A stretch of DNA of 64,000 nt from CAZNVB01 sp964651495 (GTDB lineage: Bacteria > Acidobacteriota > Aminicenantia > Aminicenantales > UBA8522): positions 1-64,000 of the forward strand of contig CAZYWP010000002.1 in assembly GCA_964651495.1 (NCBI GenBank). Reading direction: 5' to 3'. The notes under the pieces are model-generated. The model was not told where the DNA came from, did no database searches, and worked only from the letters and a program-made list of their open reading frames with translations. Positions 31,567-40,283 of the stretch are shown here, piece after piece. Position 1 is the stretch's first letter. Each line of letters starts with the position of its first letter. The position numbers and the translations under genes were made by a program.

Positions 31567-32484
31567 ATGTCCACGGTCCTCGCAATCGACAACCTTCACA
31601 AATCCTTCAAGGTGGGTTTCATTCCCCAGCGGCGCGAGATCCTCAGGGGGATCTCCCTGGCTGTCGCGGGAGGAGATATATTCGGCTATCTCGGGCCGAA
31701 CGGAGCCGGGAAGACGACGACCTTGAAATGCGTGCTCGGTCTCATCTTCCCGGACCACGGCAGAATCGAGCTCTTCGGCCATCCACACCTTTCCCCTACG
31801 GCCAAGGAGCGGGTCGGCTACCTTCCGGAAAACCCTTATTTTTATGATTATCTTACGGCCTCCGAGTTCCTGGATTTCTACGGCCAGCTATTCGCCCTGA
31901 AGGGCCGGGCCAAGGAGGACAAGATCGATTATCTTCTCCACCTGGTCGGCCTGGAGCGGGCGCGGAACCTGCAACTCCGCAAGTTCTCCCGTGGCATGCT
32001 GCAGAGGATCGGCCTGGCCCAGGCGTTGATCAACGACCCCGACCTCTTATTCCTCGACGAACCGCTGGGCGGCCTCGATCCCCTGGGAAGAAAGGAGATC
32101 CGCGATGTCATCGTCCGGCTCAAGCAGGAGGGAAAGACCGTCTTCCTCTGCTCCCACATCCTCCAGGACATCGAGATGATCTGCGACCGTGTGGCCATCA
32201 TCGTCGGCGGCCGGGTCATCAGCCAGGGCGCCCTGCCGGAGCTGATCTCGGAAAAGATCCTGTTCGCCGAGGTCACGCTCTCCGGCCTGGCTCCCGGCGA
32301 CGTCGAGGGACTGGGCGAGGTGGTCTCAACCCGGGGGGATAAAATCCTGCTTAAGATCTTCCAGGAGGAAAATATCGACGGCCTGGTCGCCTGCGTCCAG
32401 GAGAAGAAAGGCCGGATTCACTCCCTCGTCCCCCGGACGGAAACGCTCGAGGATATCTTCGTGGAGATGGTCAAACAGGGATGA
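31567..32484 (+). CDS. ABC transporter ATP-binding protein (PilH-like position)
   Basis: A 305-residue ABC-2-type ATPase: Walker A GPNGAGKTT (near 45), Q-loop LPENPYFYDYL, signature FSRGMLQRIGLAQ, Walker B LLFLDEPLGGLDP, H-loop LCSHIL, plus a 70-residue C-terminal extension as in CcmA/NodI-type exporters. A TATAAT lies 14 bp before the start. It overlaps the permease gene by 4 bp and is followed by TPR and prepilin peptidase genes, the arrangement of Myxococcus pilH-pilI-pilD, which points to type IV pilus function. That role is inferred from synteny. Confidence 0.88.
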   Translation: MSTVLAIDNLHKSFKVGFIPQRREILRGISLAVAGGDIFGYLGPNGAGKTTTLKCVLGLIFPDHGRIELFGHPHLSPTAKERVGYLPENPYFYDYLTASEFLDFYGQLFALKGRAKEDKIDYLLHLVGLERARNLQLRKFSRGMLQRIGLAQALINDPDLLFLDEPLGGLDPLGRKEIRDVIVRLKQEGKTVFLCSHILQDIEMICDRVAIIVGGRVISQGALPELISEKILFAEVTLSGLAPGDVEGLGEVVSTRGDKILLKIFQEENIDGLVACVQEKKGRIHSLVPRTETLEDIFVEMVKQG

Positions 32485-33245
32485 AAATTAAAACCATCGC
32501 TCTCAACACCCTCAAAGAGGCCATCCGCGACCGCGTTCTCTACCTTCTCTTCTTTTTCGCCGCCGTCTCGCTCGTCTCGTCCCGGCTGCTCGCCCTGCTC
32601 ACCGTGGGCGACCGGGTCAAGATCATCAAGGACGTCGGGCTGGCCTCGATCTCGATATTCGGCATGCTCATGGCCATCCTGATTGGCACGGGCCTGGTCT
32701 ACAAAGAGATCGATAAGAAGACGATCTTCACCCTCCTTTCCAAGCCTATCCAGCGATGGCAATTCCTGGTGGGGAAATTCTTCGGCCTGGTCCTGACTTT
32801 ATTTATCCTGACCGCCCTGATGAGCCTGATCTTCCTCGTCATCCTCTTCCTCCATACCTTCCACGTCGAAGGCCGGCTTCTTCTGGCCATCCTCTTCATC
32901 TTCATCGAGCTCGTCCTGATCACGGCGGTGGCCATCCTGTTCTCCTGCTTCTCGACGCCGATCCTGAGCTCGATCTTTGCGCTGTCGTTTTATGTCATCG
33001 GGCACTTTTCCTGGGGACTCGAACCCCTCATCCGCCGGGCCCCGCCGGGGGCGGCCAGGACAGCGCTCCAGGTCCTCTACACTCTTCTGCCCGACCTAGA
33101 GAATTTTAACTTCAAGACCGAGGTGGTCCACGGTCTCACCGTCGCGCCCAAATATTACCTGTTCTCCGCCCTTTACGGGCTCGCCTATACTCTTTTTGTG
33201 CTGGTGCTGGCCGTCCTCGTCTTTAAAAAGCGGGATTTCGTCTGA
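32481..33245 (+). CDS. ABC-2 type transporter permease (PilI-like position)
   Basis: A 254-residue membrane protein with six predicted spans (first at about 17-40, last at about 228-250) typical of ABC-2 permeases (FGMLMAILIGTGLVYKEIDKKTIFTLLSKPIQRWQFLVGKF region, the coupling helix). The start codon overlaps the ATPase stop (ATGA). It forms the exporter with the ATPase. What it moves is not known; in Myxococcus the corresponding PilG/H/I complex is needed for pilus assembly. Confidence 0.87.
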   Translation: MKIKTIALNTLKEAIRDRVLYLLFFFAAVSLVSSRLLALLTVGDRVKIIKDVGLASISIFGMLMAILIGTGLVYKEIDKKTIFTLLSKPIQRWQFLVGKFFGLVLTLFILTALMSLIFLVILFLHTFHVEGRLLLAILFIFIELVLITAVAILFSCFSTPILSSIFALSFYVIGHFSWGLEPLIRRAPPGAARTALQVLYTLLPDLENFNFKTEVVHGLTVAPKYYLFSALYGLAYTLFVLVLAVLVFKKRDFV

Positions 33246-33250
33246 GTCTG

Positions 33251-34120
33251 ATGAACATCGTGCGGCGCCGGAACAGAGGATTCGCCACCTTAACATTAGT
33301 CCTTTTCCTTTTTATGTCCTGCGCCGGGTTCGCCGGGCTCAAGCTGGCGATCGAGAAGATCCCGCGGAAAAAAATCCCGGGGGCCTCCGTAATCTACATC
33401 CCATCAGGCAAATACCTGAAGTACGCCACCCTCGGATACTCTTCTATCGTCGCCGACTTGATCTACATCTGGGCCATCCAGTATTACAGCACTTACACCA
33501 TCGTCGACCGGTTCCAGAACCTGATGCACATTTTCTCGGTCATCGCCGAGCTCGACCCGCGTTACACGGACCCTTATGAAATCGGCGCCCTCATCGCCGC
33601 CCACGAGGCTAAAGACCTTGCCCTCGCCTATCAGATCCTGGACCTCGGGCTGGCCAAGAACCCGGACCAATGGCTCTTTCCCTTTCAGGCGGGGCATTAC
33701 GCCCAGCTGGCCAAGGACTTTGAAACGGCCAGAAAATACTTCGAAAAGACGATGAAAATCCCGGGAGCCCCGGATTTCGTCAAACGGCTTTACGCCGCAG
33801 CCTCTTATAAGATCATGGACTACAAGACGGCCTGGGAGACCTGGCTCGAGGTCTATAACACGGCTCCGGATGCGCGGACCAAGAAGATCGCCTCTAACCA
33901 TCTGTACCGGGTTAAAGCCACCACAGACATCGACCTCATCAAGGAGGCCATAGAGAAATTCAGGGGACGGTTCAACCGCCCGCCCGGGGCTCTTGCCGAG
34001 CTCGTCGAAAGGCGGCTCATGGCCTCTTTGCCCCAGGACATGGACGGCAAAGACTACGTCTACGATCCCAAGACAGGAGCGGTCGAAGCGCCGACCATCT
34101 GGTGGAAAAGGTCATCGTAA
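33251..34120 (+). CDS. Membrane-anchored TPR-like protein (PilG-like position)
   Basis: A 289-residue protein with one N-terminal membrane segment (TLVLFLFMSCAGFAGLKLA), then a conserved VADLIYIWAIQYYSTYTIVDR block, and three or four helical TPR-like pairs (LDPRYTDPYEIGALIAAHEAKDLALAYQILDLG, NPDQWLFPFQAGHYA, FETARKYFEKTMKIPGAP). It is probably in the periplasm, anchored in the inner membrane. It lies 5 bp after the permease and overlaps the prepilin peptidase gene by 19 bp, which ties it to the ABC exporter and pilus processing. No enzyme motif. Confidence 0.78.
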   Translation: MNIVRRRNRGFATLTLVLFLFMSCAGFAGLKLAIEKIPRKKIPGASVIYIPSGKYLKYATLGYSSIVADLIYIWAIQYYSTYTIVDRFQNLMHIFSVIAELDPRYTDPYEIGALIAAHEAKDLALAYQILDLGLAKNPDQWLFPFQAGHYAQLAKDFETARKYFEKTMKIPGAPDFVKRLYAAASYKIMDYKTAWETWLEVYNTAPDARTKKIASNHLYRVKATTDIDLIKEAIEKFRGRFNRPPGALAELVERRLMASLPQDMDGKDYVYDPKTGAVEAPTIWWKRSS

Positions 34121-34866
34121 TTCTGTTCGGGCTGGCCTGGGGGAGCTTCCTCAACGTAGTCATCTACCGCCTTCCGGCAGGGATCAGCCTGATGCGGCCG
34201 GCCTCCTCCTGTCCGCGCTGCAAAACAAGGATTAAGCCCTACGATAACATCCCGGTCCTCTCCTACCTTATGTTGCGGGGCCGCTGCCGCTCCTGCAGCG
34301 CGGGCATCCCTCTCACCTATCCAGTCGTCGAGATCTTGACGGCACTGTGCTTTCTTCTGCTTTTCGCAGAATTCTCGTTCAGCGTTCATTTCTTCGCCTC
34401 GTGCCTGTTCACGAGCGCCCTGATCGCGCTGGGGATGATCGATTTTTTTCACCAGATCCTCCCCGACGAAATCACGCTGCCGGGCCTAGCGCTGGCCCTG
34501 ATTTATTCGCTTTTCCGCCCGGACCTCAGCCTGAGACGGGCCCTTGTCGGCGCGGTGGCCGGAGCCGGGTTCCTGCTCATCATCTACGGCCTCTATTTTC
34601 TGCTGCGGAAAAAGGAAGGTCTAGGATTGGGCGACATGACCATGATGCTCATGGTCGGGGCCTACCTGGGCTGGTACAAGGCCTTCCTCACCCTGATCCT
34701 GGCCTCCTTCGCGGGAGCCCTGGTGGGGGCTTTTCTTCTCTTCGTCCGGAAGAAAGGCCTTCAGTACGCCCTGCCCTTCGGGACATTCCTGGCCCCGGCC
34801 GCTTTTTTTTCTCTGCTCTGGGGCGAGCGGATCGTCCAGGCTTATCTCGGCCTTTATCAGAGATGA
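34102..34866 (+). CDS. pilD: Type IV prepilin peptidase / N-methylase
   Basis: A 254-residue bifunctional inner-membrane aspartyl protease that cleaves and N-methylates type IV pilins and pseudopilins. The N-terminal methylase domain has the zinc cysteines C37-x2-C40 and C62-x2-C65. The catalytic aspartates are D114 in MIDFFHQILPDE and D178 in the GxGD motif GLGLGD. Eight membrane spans; length normal. GTG start inside the end of the TPR gene. No pilin genes lie in the window, so its substrates are encoded elsewhere. Confidence 0.94.
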   Translation: MEKVIVILFGLAWGSFLNVVIYRLPAGISLMRPASSCPRCKTRIKPYDNIPVLSYLMLRGRCRSCSAGIPLTYPVVEILTALCFLLLFAEFSFSVHFFASCLFTSALIALGMIDFFHQILPDEITLPGLALALIYSLFRPDLSLRRALVGAVAGAGFLLIIYGLYFLLRKKEGLGLGDMTMMLMVGAYLGWYKAFLTLILASFAGALVGAFLLFVRKKGLQYALPFGTFLAPAAFFSLLWGERIVQAYLGLYQR

Positions 34867-34943
34867 CAACAGGGAAGGTCCGGGACCATCCCAATTGAAT
34901 TTCGCCTCTTAGTGTGATATTTCACTTAGGACAGGTTGAGTCG

Positions 34944-36764
34944 ATGCCGGAGGAAAAACCCGAGAGCCGAAGGCCGGTCTTCATCGCCATACTCCTAATT
35001 TTTTTCTTTGCCCTGGGGTTTTCTCTGTCCATCAACCTTCCCGTTATCCACGACAATTTCCTCTTCGCCGACCAGGCGGTTTATTACGCCCTGACCCAGA
35101 GCATCGCCCACGACGGCGACCTCGAGTACACCAAAAAAGACCTGATCCGTTATTATCATGATTTTGCTGCAGGCCCGCAGGGCATTTTTCTGAAAAAGGT
35201 CAAGACCGGAAAAATTTACTACGCCAAATCCTGGGCCTACCCGCTGTTCGCCGCCCCCTTCGTCCGGGTCTTCGGCGCCAACGGCTTCTTCGTTTTCCAC
35301 TCTTTTCTTCTGCTCCTCATCCTCCTGATGGGACGGTCCTATCTTGCTTCTGCCAACGGCCCCATCCGGTCCCTGTTCTACGTTTTCTCTTTTCTTTTTG
35401 CCTCGGTGGCGGCGGTTTATTTCCTCTGGATATCGCCGGATTTTTTCAACTTCTGCCTGGTCTTCGCCGTTCTTTTCCTCTGGGTATATAAGATCAGGCG
35501 CGGGGAGCGGGCGGCGGGCGATCCCGCCGGCTGCCCCGGCCCGCCGTCGTTCCTCGGCTCTCCCCGGACAGACTACCTGGCCGCGTTCCTCGCCGGCATC
35601 GCCGTTTTCTCCAAGCCGCCGAACATCGTCCTGATGGGACCGCTCGTCTTTTATGCCCTGTTCCAGAAAAAAATCGGGAAGGCGCTGCTCCTGAGCTCGA
35701 TCTTCCTTCTGACCCTGATTCTTCTTTTCGGGACAAACTATCTTCTCACCTCGGAATGGAACTACCAGGGGGGCGAGCGCAAGTCCTTTATCGGCGCGTT
35801 CCCGCTGGAAAAGGACAGCGCCACCTTCGATTCCCTCGGGGACGTCATGACTTCGGAAAACTATTTCCAGCGCTTCCTCCTGCCACCCAAGTTCATCCTC
35901 TACAATATTTATTACTATTTCTTCGGCCGGTTCACCGGCATCGCCTGGTATTTTTTCCCCGCCCTCCTGGCCCTAGGCCTGTTTTTCACGACTCGGCGAC
36001 GTTTCCCCGACTGGCTTGTCCTGGCCGCCCTGGCGGCCGGGATTCTCATCTACATCGTCCTCATGCCCGACAACTACGGCGGGGGCGGGGGCACCCTGGC
36101 CAACCGGTATTTCCTCAACATCTATCCCTTCTTCTTTTTCCTGCCGGGAGTGAAAAAGGCCTGGCGGCAGATCGTCCTCATCTGGATGATGGCGGCGTTG
36201 TTCATCTCCCCCATCCTGGTCAGCCCTTTCCGCTCATCGGCCCAGCCCGCCACTCATGCCAAGCGCTTCCCCTTCAAAGCCCTGCCGGTGGAGATGACCC
36301 AGGTCAACAACTTCCCCACCAACACCAACCCGGAGGCATTCCGCGTGCATATCTGGCCGGAAAAGCCCCAGCCGCAGCGGGAGTTCATTCATTTCCTGGA
36401 TGACAACTTCTACAAAAAGCTCGAGCCGACCGGCATTTGGACCAGGGGGGACAAAACGTGCGAGCTGATCCTAAAAACGTATTATCCCCTGCGCGAGATC
36501 GGAGTCCGCCTGCTGAACAATCCCCGCGCCAACAACAGGATCAGCGTCAGGGTCGAGGGGAAAACCCGCAAAATTGTCCTGCAGCCGAGACAACGGGGAA
36601 CCCTGCGTTTTTCCGTCGGAAACGGGTTCCGGGTCGAAAGCCGGTACCACTACCGCATCAAAATCAGGGCTGAGAAAGGCTCCATCCCCTATTATGAAGA
36701 TCCCTCCAGCCTGGAGAGAAGATATCTCGGCGTCTTCTTCGAGCTGGAGCTCGTCCCGAAATAA
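34944..36764 (+). CDS. Polytopic membrane protein, GT-C glycosyltransferase-like
   Basis: A 606-residue protein from the ATG at 34944; an earlier GTG at 34914 would add ten non-hydrophobic residues. It has one span, a periplasmic loop with FADQAVYYALTQSIAHDGD (an acidic first loop like the DxQ/DE motif of GT39/GT83 mannosyl- and arabinosyl-transferases), about ten further spans to residue 440, and a soluble C-terminal beta domain (NRISVRVEGKTRKIVLQPRQ). It probably transfers a sugar from a lipid-linked donor on the periplasmic side; donor and acceptor unknown. Two bases separate it from asnB. Confidence 0.65.
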   Translation: MPEEKPESRRPVFIAILLIFFFALGFSLSINLPVIHDNFLFADQAVYYALTQSIAHDGDLEYTKKDLIRYYHDFAAGPQGIFLKKVKTGKIYYAKSWAYPLFAAPFVRVFGANGFFVFHSFLLLLILLMGRSYLASANGPIRSLFYVFSFLFASVAAVYFLWISPDFFNFCLVFAVLFLWVYKIRRGERAAGDPAGCPGPPSFLGSPRTDYLAAFLAGIAVFSKPPNIVLMGPLVFYALFQKKIGKALLLSSIFLLTLILLFGTNYLLTSEWNYQGGERKSFIGAFPLEKDSATFDSLGDVMTSENYFQRFLLPPKFILYNIYYYFFGRFTGIAWYFFPALLALGLFFTTRRRFPDWLVLAALAAGILIYIVLMPDNYGGGGGTLANRYFLNIYPFFFFLPGVKKAWRQIVLIWMMAALFISPILVSPFRSSAQPATHAKRFPFKALPVEMTQVNNFPTNTNPEAFRVHIWPEKPQPQREFIHFLDDNFYKKLEPTGIWTRGDKTCELILKTYYPLREIGVRLLNNPRANNRISVRVEGKTRKIVLQPRQRGTLRFSVGNGFRVESRYHYRIKIRAEKGSIPYYEDPSSLERRYLGVFFELELVPK

Positions 36765-36766
36765 GA

Positions 36767-38668
36767 ATGTGCGGCATCTGCGGTGTGGCCAGACCGTCTT
36801 CGGCTGAAACCGAACCGATCACCTCTTCCCTCCTCACGGCCATGTGCCGGACCATCATCCACCGCGGCCCGGACGACGAAGGCATATACCTGGGCGGAGA
36901 GGCCGGCCTGGGCGCGCGGCGTCTCAGCATCATCGACCTGGCTGGCGGCCACCAGCCTCTCTCCAACGAAGACGGCAGCATCTGGGTCGCCCACAACGGC
37001 GAAATCTATAATTTTCCGGAGCTGCGGGAAGAACTCGCGGCCAAAGGCCACCGGTTCAAGACCAGGAGCGACACAGAGACGATCGTCCACAGCTATGAGG
37101 AATGGGGGGAGGAATTCGTCCATAGGCTGCGGGGAATGTTCGCCTTCGCCGTCTGGGAGGAAAAAGAAAGGCGGCTCCTGCTGGTGCGTGACCGGCTCGG
37201 GGTCAAGCCTCTCTACTACACCCTTCTCGATGATCGGACCCTCGTTTTTGGCTCGGAGCTGAAGGCCATCCTCGTCCACCCGCGAGTCCGACGCGTCCTC
37301 GACCCCAGGGCGCTGGACTTTTTCCTGACCCTGGAATACATCCCGGCTCCGCTCAGCATTTTTAAGAATATCCATAAACTCCCGGCCGGAAGCATGCTGG
37401 TCTATAAAGAAGGCCGAGTGGAGGTCAAAAAGTACTGGGATGTAGAGCCCGCCGCCGAAAAAGCCGAACCGCGGAAGGAGGACCTGCCATCCATCATGGA
37501 CCGGCTGTATTCCCTGCTCAAGGAATCGGTTAAGCTGAGGCTGGTCAGCGATGTTCCCCTCGGCGCCTTCCTCAGCGGCGGGATCGATTCCTCCACCATC
37601 GTCGGGCTGATGCGGGAGCTCGGGGCGTCCCCGCTGAAGACATTCTCCATCGGGTTCGAGGAAGATTCCTACAACGAGCTCTCCTACGCCCGCCGCGTCG
37701 CCGATCGATTCGCCACCGAGCACGAGGAGTTTGTCATCCAACCCCGGGTCCTGGAGCTCACCGAAAAGCTTATCCGCCATCTCGACGAACCCTTCGGCGA
37801 CTTCTCCATCTTCCCCACCTATTTGGTCTCGCAGCTGGCCCGCTCCCGAGTTAAGGTTATCCTTTCGGGAGACGGAGGGGATGAGGTCTTCGGAGGCTAT
37901 GAACATTATCAAGCCCAGAAGATCGCTGCCCGCTGGCCCGTCCGGACGCTCGGACGGCCCCTCGCGGCGCTGCTCAACCGGTTTCCGCCCTCGAGGAAGA
38001 AAAAGGGCTCCTGGAACAAGCTGCAGCGCTTTCTCCAGGGACTGGAGTCCCGGCCGGAAAACCGCCACCTCCGCTGGATGATCTTCTTATCCCGGCAGGA
38101 TAAGGGCCGACTCTACTCCCCCGACCTCGAGCGGCAGCTGGGAGGAATCGACGAAATCTTCGCCACACCGCCGTTCCGGGAAATCTTTGCCCGGCTTCCG
38201 GCCTTCGACCCGGTGACGGGCGAGCTCTACCTCGACCTCAAAACTTACCTGGCCGACGACATCATGGTCAAGGTGGACCGGATGAGCATGGCCCCCTCCC
38301 TGGAGGCCCGGGAGCCGCTCCTCGACCACAAGCTCATCGAGTTCGTTTTCTCCCTGCCGGGGTCACTGAAGTTGCGGGGCCTGCAGACGAAATGGATTTT
38401 CAAGAAGACCATGGAACGGCTCCTGCCGCGGGAGTCCCTCTACCGCCCCAAGGAAGGCTTCAGCATCCCGATCAAGCACTGGCTGCGCCGGGAGCTGCGG
38501 GACCTGCTGCTCGACACCCTGAGCGAGCGGAGGATCAAGGAGGCGGGGCTGTTCGATTTCGTCTCGATCCGGCGGATGATCGACGCCCACCTCGACGGCC
38601 GGAAGAACTTCAGCCATCAGCTCTGGGCTCTGCTCGTGTTCGAGATCTGGAAAGAGAATTACCTCTGA
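36767..38668 (+). CDS. asnB: Asparagine synthetase (glutamine-hydrolysing)
   Basis: A 633-residue AsnB-type amidotransferase. The N-terminal glutaminase begins MCGICGV with catalytic Cys2 and has RGPDDEG and HNGEIYN. The synthetase half has the PP-loop AFLSGGIDSSTIVG (near 258) and the VKVDRMSMA block. Length fits the AsnB family, which also includes copies in polysaccharide and envelope gene clusters that amidate sugars. Its place 2 bp after a GT-C-like gene at the end of an envelope operon leaves both roles open. Its 3' end overlaps the convergent tilS by 59 bp. Confidence 0.92.
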   Translation: MCGICGVARPSSAETEPITSSLLTAMCRTIIHRGPDDEGIYLGGEAGLGARRLSIIDLAGGHQPLSNEDGSIWVAHNGEIYNFPELREELAAKGHRFKTRSDTETIVHSYEEWGEEFVHRLRGMFAFAVWEEKERRLLLVRDRLGVKPLYYTLLDDRTLVFGSELKAILVHPRVRRVLDPRALDFFLTLEYIPAPLSIFKNIHKLPAGSMLVYKEGRVEVKKYWDVEPAAEKAEPRKEDLPSIMDRLYSLLKESVKLRLVSDVPLGAFLSGGIDSSTIVGLMRELGASPLKTFSIGFEEDSYNELSYARRVADRFATEHEEFVIQPRVLELTEKLIRHLDEPFGDFSIFPTYLVSQLARSRVKVILSGDGGDEVFGGYEHYQAQKIAARWPVRTLGRPLAALLNRFPPSRKKKGSWNKLQRFLQGLESRPENRHLRWMIFLSRQDKGRLYSPDLERQLGGIDEIFATPPFREIFARLPAFDPVTGELYLDLKTYLADDIMVKVDRMSMAPSLEAREPLLDHKLIEFVFSLPGSLKLRGLQTKWIFKKTMERLLPRESLYRPKEGFSIPIKHWLRRELRDLLLDTLSERRIKEAGLFDFVSIRRMIDAHLDGRKNFSHQLWALLVFEIWKENYL

Positions 38669-40007
38669 TCTCGATATTTTTTTTCTCAATGAGAAAAAGA
38701 GCTTTTGTCCGGGGTGTAACCTTGAACTCCTCGGCGACGGGAAGTCCGAGAACCCAGATGATTTGATCGCCGGATAAAAAAACGGGGCGCCGGTCGCGTT
38801 CACGTAGAGGGATCCCTTTCGCCCGCATGAGCTCTTTGAGTTTTTTCCGGCCGGGGGCGCCCAGCGGCCGGTAGCGGTCTCCCTCGCGGCGGCTGCGGGC
38901 GACGATGGGAAAGCGCAGCCGGGCGGCGTCCAGGTAGGCTCTGCGGCCGTCAGCAAAAGAAAATCCAGGATTCGTCCTCGCGGAGAGCCTTTTCCCCGCG
39001 AAGCGGTGGCCGGTCTCGCCGATATCGAGGTCCTCTCTCCCGTCCCAGACATACTCATAACTTACCGCTTGTTCAGGCTGGTCTTGGAGAAAAATTTGGC
39101 CCCTCTCTCGGGCCAGGACCAGGCTTCCCGGAAGGTGGAGTTTCCTGCCCTCGTCCAGGCGGCGGACGGCCTCGACATCGGCAAAGGAGATCCTCCGCAG
39201 GTCGCCCTTGAGCCGGGAAATCCATTCCCGCACCGCGCGCCGGGCCAGCGCGGCCGGGAGTGAAGCTAAGGCCGCGGCGTCAAGCCGGAGCCGGCCTTTT
39301 CTCAGGGTCATAACTTTTTCCATCCTCCGCCGGGAAATTGTCCTCAGCCACTCCTCATCTTCCCGGGCGATCTCGGCCAGACGGGCGAGATTCTGCCTGA
39401 TTTTGGGTTCAAAATGCTCCTGGAGATACGGGATGAGGAGAAGGCGGATTCTGTTTCTCAGGTAGCGCAGGTCCCGGTTGCTTTCATCCTCGCAGTAGGT
39501 AACCCCCTTCTCCTCGAGATACGCTTCGACCTCGCTTCTCTCGACCTCGAGAAGGGGGCGGACGATCAGACCGTCGACCAGAGGAGCGATCCCCGCCAGC
39601 CCGGCCGGCCCGCTTCCTCTCAACAGCCGCATCAGCACGGTCTCAGCCTGATCGTTTAGGGTGTGGCCCGTGGCCACTTTAGCCGCTCCGATCCTGGCGG
39701 CCGTCTCCCGGAGGAATTCATACCGGCGCCCTCGGCCGGCTTCCTCGATGTTGAGTCCGTGTGCCGCGGCGTAGGACCGAATATCTTCTCTCCGCAGATA
39801 GAGGGGAAGGCCTGACCGCCGGGCCGTCTCGGCCACGAATCGCTCATCCCTGTCGGCTGACCGCCGCAGCCTGTGGTTGAAATGGGCCAGCGCCAGACGC
39901 AGCGAGTATTCGGGCTGGAGTTCGAGGAGGACGGTCAGGAGCCCCATGGAGTCCGCGCCCCCCGAACAGGCGACGAGAACCTTGTCGCCCTTTTTCAGCA
40001 GGCCCAA
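38610..40007 (-). CDS. tilS: tRNA(Ile)-lysidine synthetase; start codon uncertain
   Basis: Modifies C34 of tRNA-Ile(CAU) to lysidine. N-type ATP pyrophosphatase motif VACSGGADS, then HFNHRLRRSADRDE, GRGRRYEFL, ATGHTLNDQAETVLMRLLRG and a C-terminal TilS domain (RSRREGDRYRPLG...KKLKELM). Odd: between the tRNA gene and the ATPase motif there is no in-frame ATG, GTG or TTG except the TTG at 40007, which has no Shine-Dalgarno. Typical TilS proteins begin ten or so residues earlier, within VKKTIARLGLL, so a rare start or sequence error is possible. The frame runs open to 40271 through the tRNA, which is not coding. Confidence 0.88.
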   Translation of the reverse strand: MGLLKKGDKVLVACSGGADSMGLLTVLLELQPEYSLRLALAHFNHRLRRSADRDERFVAETARRSGLPLYLRREDIRSYAAAHGLNIEEAGRGRRYEFLRETAARIGAAKVATGHTLNDQAETVLMRLLRGSGPAGLAGIAPLVDGLIVRPLLEVERSEVEAYLEEKGVTYCEDESNRDLRYLRNRIRLLLIPYLQEHFEPKIRQNLARLAEIAREDEEWLRTISRRRMEKVMTLRKGRLRLDAAALASLPAALARRAVREWISRLKGDLRRISFADVEAVRRLDEGRKLHLPGSLVLARERGQIFLQDQPEQAVSYEYVWDGREDLDIGETGHRFAGKRLSARTNPGFSFADGRRAYLDAARLRFPIVARSRREGDRYRPLGAPGRKKLKELMRAKGIPLRERDRRPVFLSGDQIIWVLGLPVAEEFKVTPRTKALFLIEKKNIEIRGNSLSRSRTRAEPRADG

Positions 40008-40167
40008 TCGAGCGATCGTTTTTTTAACTTCGGCCGGGAATTTCCGGCCGCGCTTCCCGGGGTTTCCCGGCCTTCCTGACCCAGCGCTTCTTCCGGCTAT
40101 GGCTTTTATTCGAGTTTTCCGATCGTTTATATAAAAATAATATGAATTCGCTCCTGGAGATATAGAA

Positions 40168-40241
40168 TGGCGGTGGAGGGATTTGAACCCCCGACTCTGC
40201 GGATATGAGCCGCATGCTCTGACCAACTGAGCTACACCGCC
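40168..40241 (-). tRNA. tRNA with CAU anticodon, probably elongator tRNA-Met
   Basis: Folds as a complete cloverleaf on the minus strand: acceptor GGCGGTG/CACCGCC, D-arm GCTC..GAGC, anticodon stem TGCGG/CCGCA with loop CTCATAT (anticodon CAT), T-arm with GGTTCAAAT. The discriminator is A and CCA is not encoded. Pair 1-72 is G-C, so it is not an initiator. Acceptor pairs 4-69 and 5-68 are G-C, unlike the C-G pairs that TilS prefers in tRNA-Ile2, and the sequence closely matches Bacillus-type elongator Met. tRNA-Ile2 remains a minor alternative. Confidence 0.93.
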
Positions 40242-40252
40242 GGGTCCGATCA

Positions 40253-40281
40253 ATTTTAACGGAACACCCATTTGAAGTCAA
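40253..40281 (-). promoter_or_regulatory. Promoter of the tRNA(CAU) gene
   Basis: Minus strand: TTGACT (40281-40276), 17-bp spacer, TAAAAT (40258-40253); transcription would start about 5 bp before the mature tRNA end and could continue into tilS. Confidence 0.7.
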
Positions 40282-40283
40282 TT

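Noticed and set aside
30829..31788. 319-codon minus-strand ORF opposite the flavin reductase
   Set aside because: Overlaps a recognised family protein and the next ABC gene; no ribosome site or motif.
36692..38068. 458-codon minus-strand ORF opposite asnB
   Set aside because: Pure shadow of the N-terminal half of asparagine synthetase.
40008..40271. N-terminal extension of TilS through the tRNA gene
   Set aside because: The peptide GGVAQLVRACGS...SRGFKSL is a translated tRNA, a common artefact; the tRNA folds perfectly.
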